From Sphingomonadaceae bacterium (lineage in GTDB: Bacteria; Pseudomonadota; Alphaproteobacteria; Sphingomonadales; Sphingomonadaceae), in NCBI GenBank assembly GCA_947442095.1, contig CANEVG010000019.1:1-19384 (forward strand): a stretch of 19,384 nucleotides of DNA. The letters are read 5' to 3'. Below are positions 1-6,711 of the stretch, piece by piece. A program made the translations under genes and the position numbers. Numbering within the stretch: the stretch's first letter is position 1; each line of letters opens with the position of its first letter. Under the pieces are notes generated by a model. That model made no database searches. It was not told the origin of the DNA and saw only the letters and a list, made by a program, of their open reading frames with translations.

Positions 1-827
1 TAGCCCAGCACGCCCTTCATGGGGCCATCTGCCGCCGTCTTTAGCAGTGCGTTGACTTCGTCCTTGGTCGTTGCGCGCTTGGGCACGAAGGTCAGGTCGA
101 CCACCGAAACGTTGGGCGTCGGCACGCGGATCGCCGAACCATCAAGCTTGCCCTTCAGTTCGGGCAGAACCTCGCCCACAGCGCGGGCAGCACCGGTGGT
201 GGTTGGGATCATGCTCATCGCGGCGGCGCGGGCGCGGCGCGGATCGTCATGAATCTGGTCGAGGATCTTCTGGTCATTGGTATAGGCATGGATCGTCGTC
301 ATCAGCCCGTGTTCGATGCCGATGGCATCGTTCAGCACCTTGGCGAACGGCGCAAGACAGTTGGTGGTGCACGATGCATTCGAGACGATCACGTGATCGG
401 CGGTCAACTTTTCGTGGTTCACGCCATAAACGACGGTGAGGTCGACATTCTTGCCAGGGGCCGAGATCAGGACGCGTTTGGCGCCCGCGACGATGTGCTT
501 CTCGCAGCTCGCGCGGTCGGTGAAGAAGCCGGTGCATTCCAGCACGATGTCGACCCCTTGCGCGCTGTGCGGCAGATTTGCGGGATCACGCTCGGCGGTC
601 ACGGCGATGCGCTTGCCATTGATCACAAGGTCAGTCCCGTCGACTTCGACAGTGCCCGAGAACGCACCGTGCACGCTGTCGCGCTTGAACAGCAGCGCAT
701 TGGCCTTGGCACTCGCCAGATCGTTGATCGAGACCAACTCCAACCCGCAGTCAGGCCGCTCCAGAATTGCGCGCGCCACATTGCGCCCGATGCGCCCGAA
801 ACCGTTGATCGCAACCTTGGTCGCCAT
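1..827 (-). CDS. gap: Glyceraldehyde-3-phosphate dehydrogenase, type I (3' end beyond window)
   Basis: This enzyme oxidises glyceraldehyde 3-phosphate to 1,3-bisphosphoglycerate with NAD(P)+ and phosphate in cytosolic glycolysis and gluconeogenesis. About 275 residues are visible of a family that usually has about 335, so the C-terminus lies off the left edge. The N-terminal Rossmann motif INGFGRIGR is at residues 7-15. The catalytic motif SNASCTTNCLAP has its active-site cysteine at about residue 153. The downstream conserved stretch IPTTTGAAR is also present. The ATG at 825-827 is preceded by a good AGGAG ribosome-binding site about 7 bases upstream. It lies 39 bp downstream of tkt on the same strand, so the two are probably cotranscribed; the tkt-gap order is common in alphaproteobacteria and is often followed by pgk. 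The sequence does not settle coenzyme preference. Confidence 0.97.
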   Translation of the reverse strand, partial: MATKVAINGFGRIGRNVARAILERPDCGLELVSINDLASAKANALLFKRDSVHGAFSGTVEVDGTDLVINGKRIAVTAERDPANLPHSAQGVDIVLECTGFFTDRASCEKHIVAGAKRVLISAPGKNVDLTVVYGVNHEKLTADHVIVSNASCTTNCLAPFAKVLNDAIGIEHGLMTTIHAYTNDQKILDQIHDDPRRARAAAMSMIPTTTGAARAVGEVLPELKGKLDGSAIRVPTPNVSVVDLTFVPKRATTKDEVNALLKTAADGPMKGVLG

Positions 828-866
828 GATACGTATCTCCTGCAAGTGTCGCCGTGAAGTTGGCGA

Positions 867-2858
867 TTATGAAAGCCGGGCGAGAACGCGCGGCAGAATC
901 TTCTCGGTCGTCAGCCCATAGTGGCTGTATAGCACCTCTGCCGGAGCCGAGGCGCCGAAGCTGTCGATGCCAATGGTAAGCCCGTCGCCCACATACTTTT
1001 GCCAACCCGCCGTCACGCCTGCCTCGATCGAGACCTTGAGTACGCCTTCAGGCAGGATGTCGCTGCGATAGCCAACGTCCTGCGCGTCAAACAGTTCCCA
1101 GCACGGCACCGAAACCACATCCGCGCCAATGCCCTGCGCTTCGAGCGCCTTGGCCACATCGGCCGCCAGCATGACCTCTGAACCGCTTGCCATGAGCACA
1201 ACCTCGCGCGGCGCGCTTGCGGCCGTCAGCCGGTAAGCGCCGTTGGCGGAGCGATTGGTTTCCCGGCTCCAGCCCTCATCACCTGCACCGCGCAACTGCG
1301 GCAGGTTCTGCCGCGAAAGCGCCAGCACCGAAGGCGTGTGCGTGGTTTCCAGCGCCAGCGCCCAGCATTCGGCGGTCTCGATCACATCGGCTGGGCGATA
1401 GACGTTGAGGTTCGGGATCAGACGAAGCGACATGACATGTTCGACCGGCTGGTGGGTCGGCCCGTCTTCGCCCAAACCAATGGAATCGTGGGTCATCACA
1501 TAGACAACCTGCGCGTGCTGCAGCGCCGACATGCGGATCGCGTTGCGGCAGTAGTCGGAGAACACGAGGAACGTGCCGCCATAAGGTACCACCCCGCCAT
1601 GGAGCGCCATGCCGTTCATCGCTGCGGCCATGCCAAACTCACGGATGCCGTAATAGACATGCCGTCCGCCATAGCTTTCAGCCCCGAACGGCGGCGTAAA
1701 CTTGGTCTTGGTCAGGTTCGAACCCGTCAGGTCTGCACTGCCGCCAACCAGATGCGGCAGCTGCTCGGTCAGCGGCCCGAGCGCCATTTCAGACGCTTTG
1801 CGGCTCGCCACCTTCTGCGGCGCGGCGACAAGGCCCTTGATATAGCCTTCCAGCGCCGAGGCGGCGCGTTCGGCCACTCCTGCCAGACGGTCCTCAAAAG
1901 CGCCGCGGGCAGGCGATGTGGCAAGCCGCGCCGCCCAGGCCGCATGCGCTGCCTGCCCTGCCGCGCCCGTCGCGCGCCAATGGCTGAGAATCTCTGCCGG
2001 AACCTCGAACGGTGCGTAAGGCCACTCTAGAAAGTCGCGCACGGCCGCGATCTCGTCGCCGCCAAGCGGCGCGCCGTGGACGCTGTGGCTGCCCTGCTTG
2101 TTTGGCGCGCCCTTGCCGATCACGGTGCGGCAGGCGACAAGCGAGGGGCGCGGATCGGCAGTCGCTTCGGCCAGCGCGCGCGCGATATCGGCAAAGTCAT
2201 GTCCGTCGCAAGCGGTGGTGTGCCACCCGCTCGCGTCATAGCGCGCCAGAATGTCCTCGCTCGTCGAAAGCGCCGTATCGCCGTCGATTGTTATCTTATT
2301 GTCGTCCCACAGCACGTTCAGCCGGCTGAGCTTCATTGTACCCGCCATACCCACGGCTTCGTGGTTCACGCCTTCCATAAGGCAACCGTCGCCTGCGATC
2401 ACCCAGGTCTTGTGATCGACCAGATCATCGCCGAACGCGGCATTGAGGTGCCGCTCGGCCATGGCCATGCCCACCGCCATGGCAATGCCCTGCCCCAGCG
2501 GACCCGTGGTGCATTCAACACCGTCCAGCATGTCGCATTCCGGATGCCCGGCGCAGGGGCTGCCAAGCTGGCGGAAGGCGCGGATGTCATCCATCGTCGG
2601 CGCGGCATATCCTGAAAGATGCAACAGAGAATAGATCAGCATCGAGCCGTGGCCTGCCGAAAGCACGAACCGGTCACGGTCCGGCCACTTGGGCGCGGCG
2701 GGGTCGAACTTGAGGAAACGGGACCACAACATGGTGGCAACATCGGCCATGCCCATAGGCATGCCAGGGTGCCCAGAATTGGCTGCTTGGACGGCATCCA
2801 TGGCAAGCGCACGAATCGCGTTTGCCATTGGCACCAACGCAGTCACCTCACGTGTCAT
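867..2858 (-). CDS. tkt: Transketolase
   Basis: This 663-residue protein is full length for a bacterial transketolase. The enzyme moves two-carbon ketol units between sugar phosphates in the pentose phosphate pathway, using thiamine diphosphate and a divalent metal. Visible motifs are SGHPGMPMG near residue 29 (substrate and cofactor histidine), GDGCLMEGVNHEA near residue 157 (ThDP motif), and GEDGPTHQPVEH near residue 460 (pyrimidine domain with the catalytic histidine). It reads on into gap 39 bp later, which suggests one transcript. The first ATG gives the expected N-terminus, which runs into ANAIRALAMDAVQAANSGHP. Its promoter must lie in the 161-bp divergent gap to the cell-division genes, but I see no strong consensus there on this strand. 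No truncation or missing active-site residue is evident. Confidence 0.97.
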   Translation of the reverse strand: MTREVTALVPMANAIRALAMDAVQAANSGHPGMPMGMADVATMLWSRFLKFDPAAPKWPDRDRFVLSAGHGSMLIYSLLHLSGYAAPTMDDIRAFRQLGSPCAGHPECDMLDGVECTTGPLGQGIAMAVGMAMAERHLNAAFGDDLVDHKTWVIAGDGCLMEGVNHEAVGMAGTMKLSRLNVLWDDNKITIDGDTALSTSEDILARYDASGWHTTACDGHDFADIARALAEATADPRPSLVACRTVIGKGAPNKQGSHSVHGAPLGGDEIAAVRDFLEWPYAPFEVPAEILSHWRATGAAGQAAHAAWAARLATSPARGAFEDRLAGVAERAASALEGYIKGLVAAPQKVASRKASEMALGPLTEQLPHLVGGSADLTGSNLTKTKFTPPFGAESYGGRHVYYGIREFGMAAAMNGMALHGGVVPYGGTFLVFSDYCRNAIRMSALQHAQVVYVMTHDSIGLGEDGPTHQPVEHVMSLRLIPNLNVYRPADVIETAECWALALETTHTPSVLALSRQNLPQLRGAGDEGWSRETNRSANGAYRLTAASAPREVVLMASGSEVMLAADVAKALEAQGIGADVVSVPCWELFDAQDVGYRSDILPEGVLKVSIEAGVTAGWQKYVGDGLTIGIDSFGASAPAEVLYSHYGLTTEKILPRVLARLS

Positions 2859-2993
2859 ATCGTCCAGAAACCCTTATTCTGTGCGACCAGAATGCGCACA
2901 CGCACCCCCGATTCGGCTGCGGGCCCTCTTTGGGAGCGCGGCCTGATAGCGTCAAGGTTGGGGAAAGCGGCCCCGCGCCATACTTGCAGGCTC

Positions 2994-3018
2994 GGCCTTT
3001 TGTGCTAGCGACAAGGCC
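2994..3018 (+). promoter_or_regulatory. Small inverted repeat just upstream of the zauP-like start
   Basis: GGCCTT (2994-2999) and AAGGCC (3013-3018) form a perfect 6-bp inverted repeat whose 3' arm ends one base before the ATG at 3020. It lies in the divergent gap between tkt and the zauP-like gene (2859-3019). Folded in mRNA, it would cover the place where a ribosome-binding site should be, and no clear Shine-Dalgarno is visible. Any role in translational control is inference; a 6-bp stem in GC-rich DNA can arise by chance. Confidence 0.25.
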
Positions 3019-3019
3019 C

Positions 3020-3232
3020 ATGGCGACCGAAGCTTTGGAGAACCCGCTCGATACGGCGCTCGACAGGATCGAGCAGGCGCTTTCCCGGCTCGAGGCCGCC
3101 GGTTTGGCGAAGCTTACAAAGCCCGATTCAGAGGAACTGGCCGCCCTACGCACCCGCCATCGCAAGTTGAAAGACACGGTGACGCAAGAGATCCAGCAGC
3201 TTGATCTGCTGCTGGCTAATTTGCCGCGATGA
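3020..3232 (+). CDS. Small coiled-coil protein upstream of zapA (ZauP / DUF4164-like)
   Basis: This 70-residue acidic, helix-forming protein has a heptad-like pattern of leucines and alanines from about residue 13 to the end (IEQALSRLEAAGLAKL, then LKDTVTQEIQQLDLLLANL), with no membrane segment or signal peptide. Its position 28 bp upstream of zapA on the same strand matches the ZapA-upstream coiled-coil protein (ZauP) known from Caulobacter, which works with ZapA to focus the FtsZ ring. The family link rests on size, coiled-coil character and neighbourhood, not on residue-level similarity that I can verify. The ATG at 3020 is preferred because the longer open frame (from 2822) crosses the tkt promoter region and lacks helix-like sequence. 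It was probably cotranscribed with zapA. Confidence 0.7.
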   Translation: MATEALENPLDTALDRIEQALSRLEAAGLAKLTKPDSEELAALRTRHRKLKDTVTQEIQQLDLLLANLPR

Positions 3233-3260
3233 TGCGTCCGACTGCCGCAGAACCCCGCGC

Positions 3261-3593
3261 ATGAGCAACGTCACGCTGACGATCGGCGGCCGCCCCTACA
3301 CCGTTTCCGCAGCGCATGGTGAGGAAACCCACATCGAAATGCTTGGGCGTATGGTCGCTGACCGGGTCACCCGCGGCGGCGCATCGCCAGGCCAGAGTGA
3401 GGCACGCATGCTGCTGTTTGCCGCGTTGATGCTGGCGGATGAGCTGCACGAACTCCACAAGCAGCTGCCGCCCCCGGGATCAGCGGAACTCGAGCCCGAG
3501 GCTAGGCCCGCTGCCGCGGTGATCGCCCGGATCGAAAGTCTGGCCGCGCGCGTCGAAAAGCTGGCCGCGAATCTCGCGGAACCAGCCTCTTGA
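3261..3593 (+). CDS. zapA: Cell division protein ZapA
   Basis: This 110-residue cytoplasmic protein would bind and bundle FtsZ protofilaments at the division site. The N-terminal part shows the ZapA pattern: a beta segment VTLTIGGRPYTV, then the IEMLGRMVADRV helix, then the ARMLLFAALMLADELHEL helix. A C-terminal coiled coil follows, IARIESLAARVEKLAANL, through which ZapA dimerises and tetramerises. Length matches the family (about 100-120). The small coiled-coil gene lies upstream. The 6S RNA gene and then a 5-formyltetrahydrofolate cyclo-ligase follow downstream, the classic zapA-ssrS-ygfA order conserved through much of the Proteobacteria. The stop codon overlaps the -35 region of the proposed 6S promoter. 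Confidence 0.92.
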   Translation: MSNVTLTIGGRPYTVSAAHGEETHIEMLGRMVADRVTRGGASPGQSEARMLLFAALMLADELHELHKQLPPPGSAELEPEARPAAAVIARIESLAARVEKLAANLAEPAS

Positions 3594-3618
3594 GTTAGTC
3601 CCCTTCGGCTCCTAGATA
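3590..3618 (+). promoter_or_regulatory. Candidate sigma-70 promoter of 6S RNA
   Basis: TTGAGT at 3590-3595 and TAGATA at 3613-3618 are separated by exactly 17 bases. A start about 7 bases beyond the -10 would be at 3625, which is the first base of the closing stem of the 6S RNA; this agreement is the main support. The -35 element overlaps the zapA stop codon, so 6S could be made both from this promoter and by processing of a zapA read-through transcript. The match to consensus is moderate. Confidence 0.5.
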
Positions 3619-3624
3619 GATAGC

Positions 3625-3785
3625 GACGGGATCTGCCCGGCACGTGCCACATGAAATCCCTGAGGCTATAAGCAAATCCTTGGGGGCTGTCCCTGCTCGG
3701 GCCCTGGCCCCAGTATATGGTCCCCACCTGACGTGAGCGCGTCAGAGGATTCTCCTGGAAACGACCTATGGTGGGCCCGTCACCC
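3625..3785 (+). ncRNA. ssrS: 6S RNA
   Basis: 6S RNA binds the housekeeping RNA polymerase holoenzyme by imitating an open promoter and represses transcription in stationary phase. The call rests on position between zapA and the 5-FCL gene, length of about 160 bases, and fold. GACGGG (3625-3630) pairs with CCCGTC (3776-3781) as the closing stem. CCACAT (3647-3652) pairs with ATGGTGG (3768-3774) with one bulge. AATCC (3655-3659) faces GGATT (3747-3751). A hairpin CTGACG/CGTCAG occupies 3728-3743 on the 3' side of the central region, and a GC-rich apical stem lies around 3681-3727. The ends are estimates, good to a few bases. It is followed 25 bases later by the 5-FCL start codon. Confidence 0.85.
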
Positions 3786-3809
3786 CCTTTCTAAAGCGGA
3801 GTTTGGAGC

Positions 3810-4400
3810 GTGGATACCGTCGACGCGGGCCTCGCCAAGGCCGCCCTGCGCAAGGCGCTGCGCACCGTCCGGCGCTCGCACGTCGCCGCGCTCGATCCGC
3901 GCGTAAAGGCGCTGATGTTCTTGCGCCCGCCCACGCCGCTCGCCGCGATGGTGCCCGCAGGCGCGGTCGTCGGCATCTATCATGCCGGGCCGGATGAAGC
4001 GACCGCCACCAGCTACGCGCGGTTCTTCCACGAGGCCGGACACGCCATCGCGCTCCCGTGGTTCGAGGCGCGAGGCGCCGCCATGCGGTTCCGCCGCTGG
4101 GCCTCGCCTCACCTTGACGAACTGCTTGGCCCTGATCCCCATGGCGCGCGGCAGCCGCTTGCCGATGCCGATCCGCTGGTGCCCGAATTCCTGTTCGTGC
4201 CGCTGGTCGGTTTTACCGCCAGTGGAGCGCGACTCGGCCAGGGCGGCGGGCACTTTGATCGCTGGCTGGCTGCCCATCCGGACGTGCCCGCCATCGGCAT
4301 GGCATGGGATTGCCAATTGGCAGAAGGCCTGCCCACAGAGGCGCATGACAGGCCGCTCACCGCAGTAGTAACGCCGACGCGGCTTTACGGCCCCTTCTGA
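3810..4400 (+). CDS. ygfA: 5-formyltetrahydrofolate cyclo-ligase
   Basis: This 196-residue enzyme converts 5-formyltetrahydrofolate to 5,10-methenyltetrahydrofolate with ATP, returning the stored folate to one-carbon metabolism. The N-terminus KAALRKALRTVRR is the usual basic helix of the family. The diagnostic motif is at residues 139-153 (GARLGQGGGHFDRWL), corresponding to the family signature GxRLGxGGGYYDR with histidine in place of the first tyrosine. The C-terminus VVTPTRLYG is also typical. It starts with GTG at 3810, preceded by GGAG-like sequence; no upstream in-frame ATG is plausible because of the 6S gene. It lies directly behind 6S RNA, as in many Proteobacteria, and 10 bp before the DUF2842 gene. 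Confidence 0.93.
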   Translation: MDTVDAGLAKAALRKALRTVRRSHVAALDPRVKALMFLRPPTPLAAMVPAGAVVGIYHAGPDEATATSYARFFHEAGHAIALPWFEARGAAMRFRRWASPHLDELLGPDPHGARQPLADADPLVPEFLFVPLVGFTASGARLGQGGGHFDRWLAAHPDVPAIGMAWDCQLAEGLPTEAHDRPLTAVVTPTRLYGPF

Positions 4401-4410
4401 ACGGAAACCC

Positions 4411-4635
4411 ATGGAAGACCCCGAAACCTACAAGCCGACCTGGCGTAAGCCCTTCGGCATCCTTGCGCTGCTGCTGACGCTGACCGGCTACGCGCTCATC
4501 GTGGCGGGGCTTTCAGGCCTGATTGGCGCACAGCCCGTCATCGCGCAGACGCTCATTTACGTGATTCTGGGCACCGTCTGGCTGCTCCCGCTGCGCCGCT
4601 TTCTGATTTGGATGGAAACCGGCCGCTGGGGCTGA
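4411..4635 (+). CDS. DUF2842 family small membrane protein
   Basis: This 74-residue protein has two predicted membrane helices, at about residues 15-37 (starting FGILALLLTLTGYALIV) and 44-62 (VIAQTLIYVILGTVWLLPL). It has a charged N-terminus with the tryptophan-containing PTWRKP motif and a short C-terminal tail with WMETGRW. This layout matches DUF2842, an alphaproteobacterial family of unknown function, and the length is usual. It follows the 5-FCL gene by 10 bp and is probably in the same transcript. No biochemical role can be assigned from sequence. Confidence 0.75.
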   Translation: MEDPETYKPTWRKPFGILALLLTLTGYALIVAGLSGLIGAQPVIAQTLIYVILGTVWLLPLRRFLIWMETGRWG

Positions 4636-4755
4636 TTGGCGTGTGTTTCCGTCGCCCGAACGCGGCTTCCACCTCGCGGGCATGAGGCGAAATGCGAAGG
4701 GGACGAGCGCTTTTAGCGGACTGCGCAGACAAACAAATATTGCCGTTCAAGGGCG

Positions 4756-4784
4756 TTGACAGCCCGCAGCGTCTGCCATAGATG
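4756..4784 (+). promoter_or_regulatory. Candidate promoter of tRNA-Asp
   Basis: A perfect TTGACA at 4756-4761 is followed by 17 bases and then TAGATG (4779-4784), within the sequence CATAGATG. The -10 is imperfect. The TTGACA box lies 42 bases before the tRNA and the orientation agrees. The 167 bp between the DUF2842 stop and this tRNA contain nothing else I can support. Confidence 0.6.
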
Positions 4785-4802
4785 CGGCGCTCCCAAAGGT
4801 GA

Positions 4803-4879
4803 GCGGGTGTAGCTCAGTTGGTTAGAGTATCGGCCTGTCACGCCGAGGGTCGCGGGTTCAAGTCCCGTCACTCGCGCCA
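4803..4879 (+). tRNA. tRNA-Asp (anticodon GTC)
   Basis: A complete 77-base cloverleaf is present. The acceptor stem GCGGGTG pairs with CACTCGC (one G-T pair). The D arm begins AGCTCAGTTGGTTAGAG. The anticodon loop reads CTGTCAC with anticodon GTC, and the T arm reads GCGGGTTCAAGTCCCGT. The discriminator is G and CCA is encoded (4877-4879). It has its own promoter and terminator, so it is probably a single-gene transcription unit. Confidence 0.97.
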
Positions 4880-4893
4880 TTGGGATTTTGATC

Positions 4894-4920
4894 AAGGCAT
4901 CTTCGGGTGCCTTTTTCTTT
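4894..4920 (+). terminator. Intrinsic terminator after tRNA-Asp
   Basis: AAGGCATC (4894-4901), a TTCG tetraloop and GGTGCCTT (4906-4913) form an 8-bp stem with one T-G wobble. The stem is followed by a T-rich run to 4920. The C(TTCG)G cap and the T tract make this a textbook factor-independent terminator, 15 bases after the tRNA. Confidence 0.88.
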
Positions 4921-5020
4921 GCCTGCAGCGCAGCCAATTGCGCCATTAACCAAACTTTATGGGCCCTTATGCCACAAGGGACCCATCGGCGCAGGGGGCG
5001 CCCAAGGGGTTTTTGCGGGC

Positions 5021-5497
5021 ATGTACAAAGCGGTCATTCCGGCCATGGTGGTCGCAGGCGCCACCGGCGCGGCCATGCTGCCAACGGCCGCGCATGCTGC
5101 CGGGCCCGTGCAATTCGCCAGCGATGTGTTCGTCGAACGTTTCCAGCCAGCCCCCGGTGGGCGCACCGCCCGCGTGCTCGAACGCGCCGACCTGCTTCGT
5201 CCCGGCGACCGCGTGATTTTCGTGGTGAATTGGAAGGCCAGGCGCAACAGCGCGTTCACTGTTACCAATCCGATGCCTCGCACCATCGCGTTCGAAAGCA
5301 CGTCAGACGGCGCGGAACATGTTTCCGTCGATGGCGGCCGCACCTGGGGGCCGCTCGAAGCGCTCACCGTGCGCGAGGCAGGTGGCCGTCAGCGCCGCGC
5401 ACTGCCCGACGATGTCACGCATTTGCGCTGGCGCGTTGGCGCACCGATTGCCATGCTCGGCACCGGCAAGATCACCTATCGCGGCGTAGTGCGCTAA
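5021..5497 (+). CDS. Secreted protein of unknown function with a DUF11-like segment
   Basis: The protein has 158 residues. The first 26 or so form a clear signal peptide: a short basic start (MYK), a hydrophobic core VIPAMVVAGATGAAML, and an AHA-type cleavage site. Export to the periplasm or outside is therefore likely. The mature part is beta-rich. Its LLRPGDRVIFVVNWKAR segment followed by FTVTNPMPRTIAF resembles the LxPGDxVxYTxxxxN pattern of DUF11-type repeats in surface proteins; that link is tentative. The start at 5021 was chosen over an upstream in-frame ATG at 4907, because 4907 lies in the tRNA terminator and only 5021 gives a signal peptide. Its TAA at 5495-5497 overlaps the stop codon of the convergent E2 gene. 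I do not recognise a function. Confidence 0.72.
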   Translation: MYKAVIPAMVVAGATGAAMLPTAAHAAGPVQFASDVFVERFQPAPGGRTARVLERADLLRPGDRVIFVVNWKARRNSAFTVTNPMPRTIAFESTSDGAEHVSVDGGRTWGPLEALTVREAGGRQRRALPDDVTHLRWRVGAPIAMLGTGKITYRGVVR

Positions 5498-6699
5498 GCG
5501 TCAAGCAAAAGCACCGGCGTTTGGATCAATCGCTTGAGCGCCTGAACAAAGCTCGCCGCATCCCAGCCATCGACTACGCGGTGATCGCAGCTGATAGAAA
5601 CATTCATGAGCTTGCGCTTCTCGATCCGTTCGCCGCCCATCCCGTCTGCAACAAACATCGGCCGCTCGACAATCCGGTTCGGCCCGATGATCGCCACTTC
5701 TGGCCGGTTGATCACCGGCGTTGCTACCACCCCGCCCAGCGCGCCCAGCGATGTGATCGTCAGTGTCGAACCCGAAAGCTCCGCCGATGTCGCGCTGCCG
5801 CTGCGAACCGCCTTAGCCAGACGGCCAATTTCGGCGGCCAGCTGCCACAAGTTGCGGTCCTGCGCATCGCGGATCACCGGCACCATCAGCCCGCCCTGCG
5901 TATGCGTCGCCATGCCCAGATGTACCGCGCCGTGCCGCGTCACCAAACCGGCCTCGTCGTCATAGCGCGCATTGAGCATGGGATAATCGGCCAGCACCTT
6001 GCAGATCGCGCTGATCAAGAGCGGCAGCATCGTTAGCTTCGGTTTTGCGCCCCGCGCATCATTGAGCTGCGCGCGCATCACCTCCAGCGCGGTGACATCG
6101 CATTCTTCCACATAGGTGAAATGCGGAATCGCGCGTTTCGAAGCCGTCATGTTCTCGGCTATCCGGCGCCGCAAACCGATGACGCGCACGATCTCATCCT
6201 TGCGCGCAGCACCTGCCGGCCAGAACCCGCCGCTGGCATTGTAGGCAAGGAAATGGTCCAGATCGGCATGGCGCACGCGGCCTTCCTCGGAAGGCCGCAC
6301 TTGGGCCAGATCGATCCCCAAAGCCTCGGCCCGCGCCCGCACTGCCGGGCTGGCGAGGACTTTGGGAGCGGAGCAAATATGGGGACTGTCCCTATTTTCT
6401 CCTATCTCCCTCTCCCCTTCAGGGGAGAGGGTCGGGGAGAGGGGCTTTGGCGCATCCCCCTCCGTCTCGATCACCACCAGCGGCGAACCAATCGCCACCA
6501 CATCGCCCACCGCGCCGCCAATCGAAACGATCCGCCCCGAAACCGGGCTTTCCATCTCGACCGTCGCCTTGTCGGTCATCATGTCGGCAATCCGGCCATC
6601 CTCCGCCACCACATCGCCAACGGCCACATGCCATGCCACGATTTCAGCCTCGGCAATGCCTTCGCCGATATCGGGCAGGCGAAACGTGTAAGTCCCCAT
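5494..6699 (-). CDS. bkdB: Dihydrolipoamide acyltransferase (E2) of branched-chain 2-oxoacid dehydrogenase
   Basis: This 401-residue E2 core subunit takes acyl groups from E1 on its lipoyl arm and passes them to CoA. A single lipoyl domain spans residues 1-80 with the lipoylated lysine at about 44 (MTDKATVEME). A peripheral subunit-binding domain lies at about 115-152 (LASPAVRARAEALGIDL, then GRVRHADLDHFL). The catalytic domain occupies about 170-401, with the active-site motif CDHRVVDGWDAASF. The linker at about 84-112 is encoded by a GC-rich dispersed repeat in frame (separate entry). It follows the E1-beta gene by 12 bp, so E1-alpha, E1-beta and E2 form an operon. Branched-chain rather than pyruvate specificity is inferred from the separate alpha and beta E1 genes and their sequence type. 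No E3 gene is in the window. Confidence 0.9.
   Translation of the reverse strand: MGTYTFRLPDIGEGIAEAEIVAWHVAVGDVVAEDGRIADMMTDKATVEMESPVSGRIVSIGGAVGDVVAIGSPLVVIETEGDAPKPLSPTLSPEGEREIGENRDSPHICSAPKVLASPAVRARAEALGIDLAQVRPSEEGRVRHADLDHFLAYNASGGFWPAGAARKDEIVRVIGLRRRIAENMTASKRAIPHFTYVEECDVTALEVMRAQLNDARGAKPKLTMLPLLISAICKVLADYPMLNARYDDEAGLVTRHGAVHLGMATHTQGGLMVPVIRDAQDRNLWQLAAEIGRLAKAVRSGSATSAELSGSTLTITSLGALGGVVATPVINRPEVAIIGPNRIVERPMFVADGMGGERIEKRKLMNVSISCDHRVVDGWDAASFVQALKRLIQTPVLLLDA
6364..6450. repeat. GC-rich dispersed palindromic repeat inside the E2 linker
   Basis: The core CCCTCTCCCCT (about 6407-6417) is followed directly by AGGGGAGAGGG and then GGGGAGAGGGG, giving nested inverted and direct repeats. 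To its left is a small palindrome GGGACTGTCCC (6382-6392). In the E2 reading direction the block encodes PLSPTLSPEGERE and ENRDSPH, peptides familiar as the translation of dispersed non-coding repeats in proteobacterial genomes. About 87 bp (29 codons) is involved, and the frame is preserved. A shorter related copy lies after mfd at 19142-19165. The block boundaries are estimated from where family-like E2 sequence resumes. Confidence 0.75.
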
Positions 6700-6711
6700 C
6701 GCGTCAGGCCT

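Noticed and set aside
4713..4946. Minus-strand frame with ARVTGLEPATLGVTGR over tRNA-Asp
   Set aside because: Same artefact: the antisense of a tRNA gene.
4888..6036. 382-codon plus-strand frame running over the tRNA-Asp terminator, the exported protein gene and the E2 gene
   Set aside because: It crosses a terminator and two better supported genes and has an arginine-rich random composition.
2931..6370. The 11-mer CTTTGGGAGCG occurring at about 2930 and 6360 and in reverse near 4788
   Set aside because: Repeated 11-mers are expected by chance in a window of this size and the flanks do not match.
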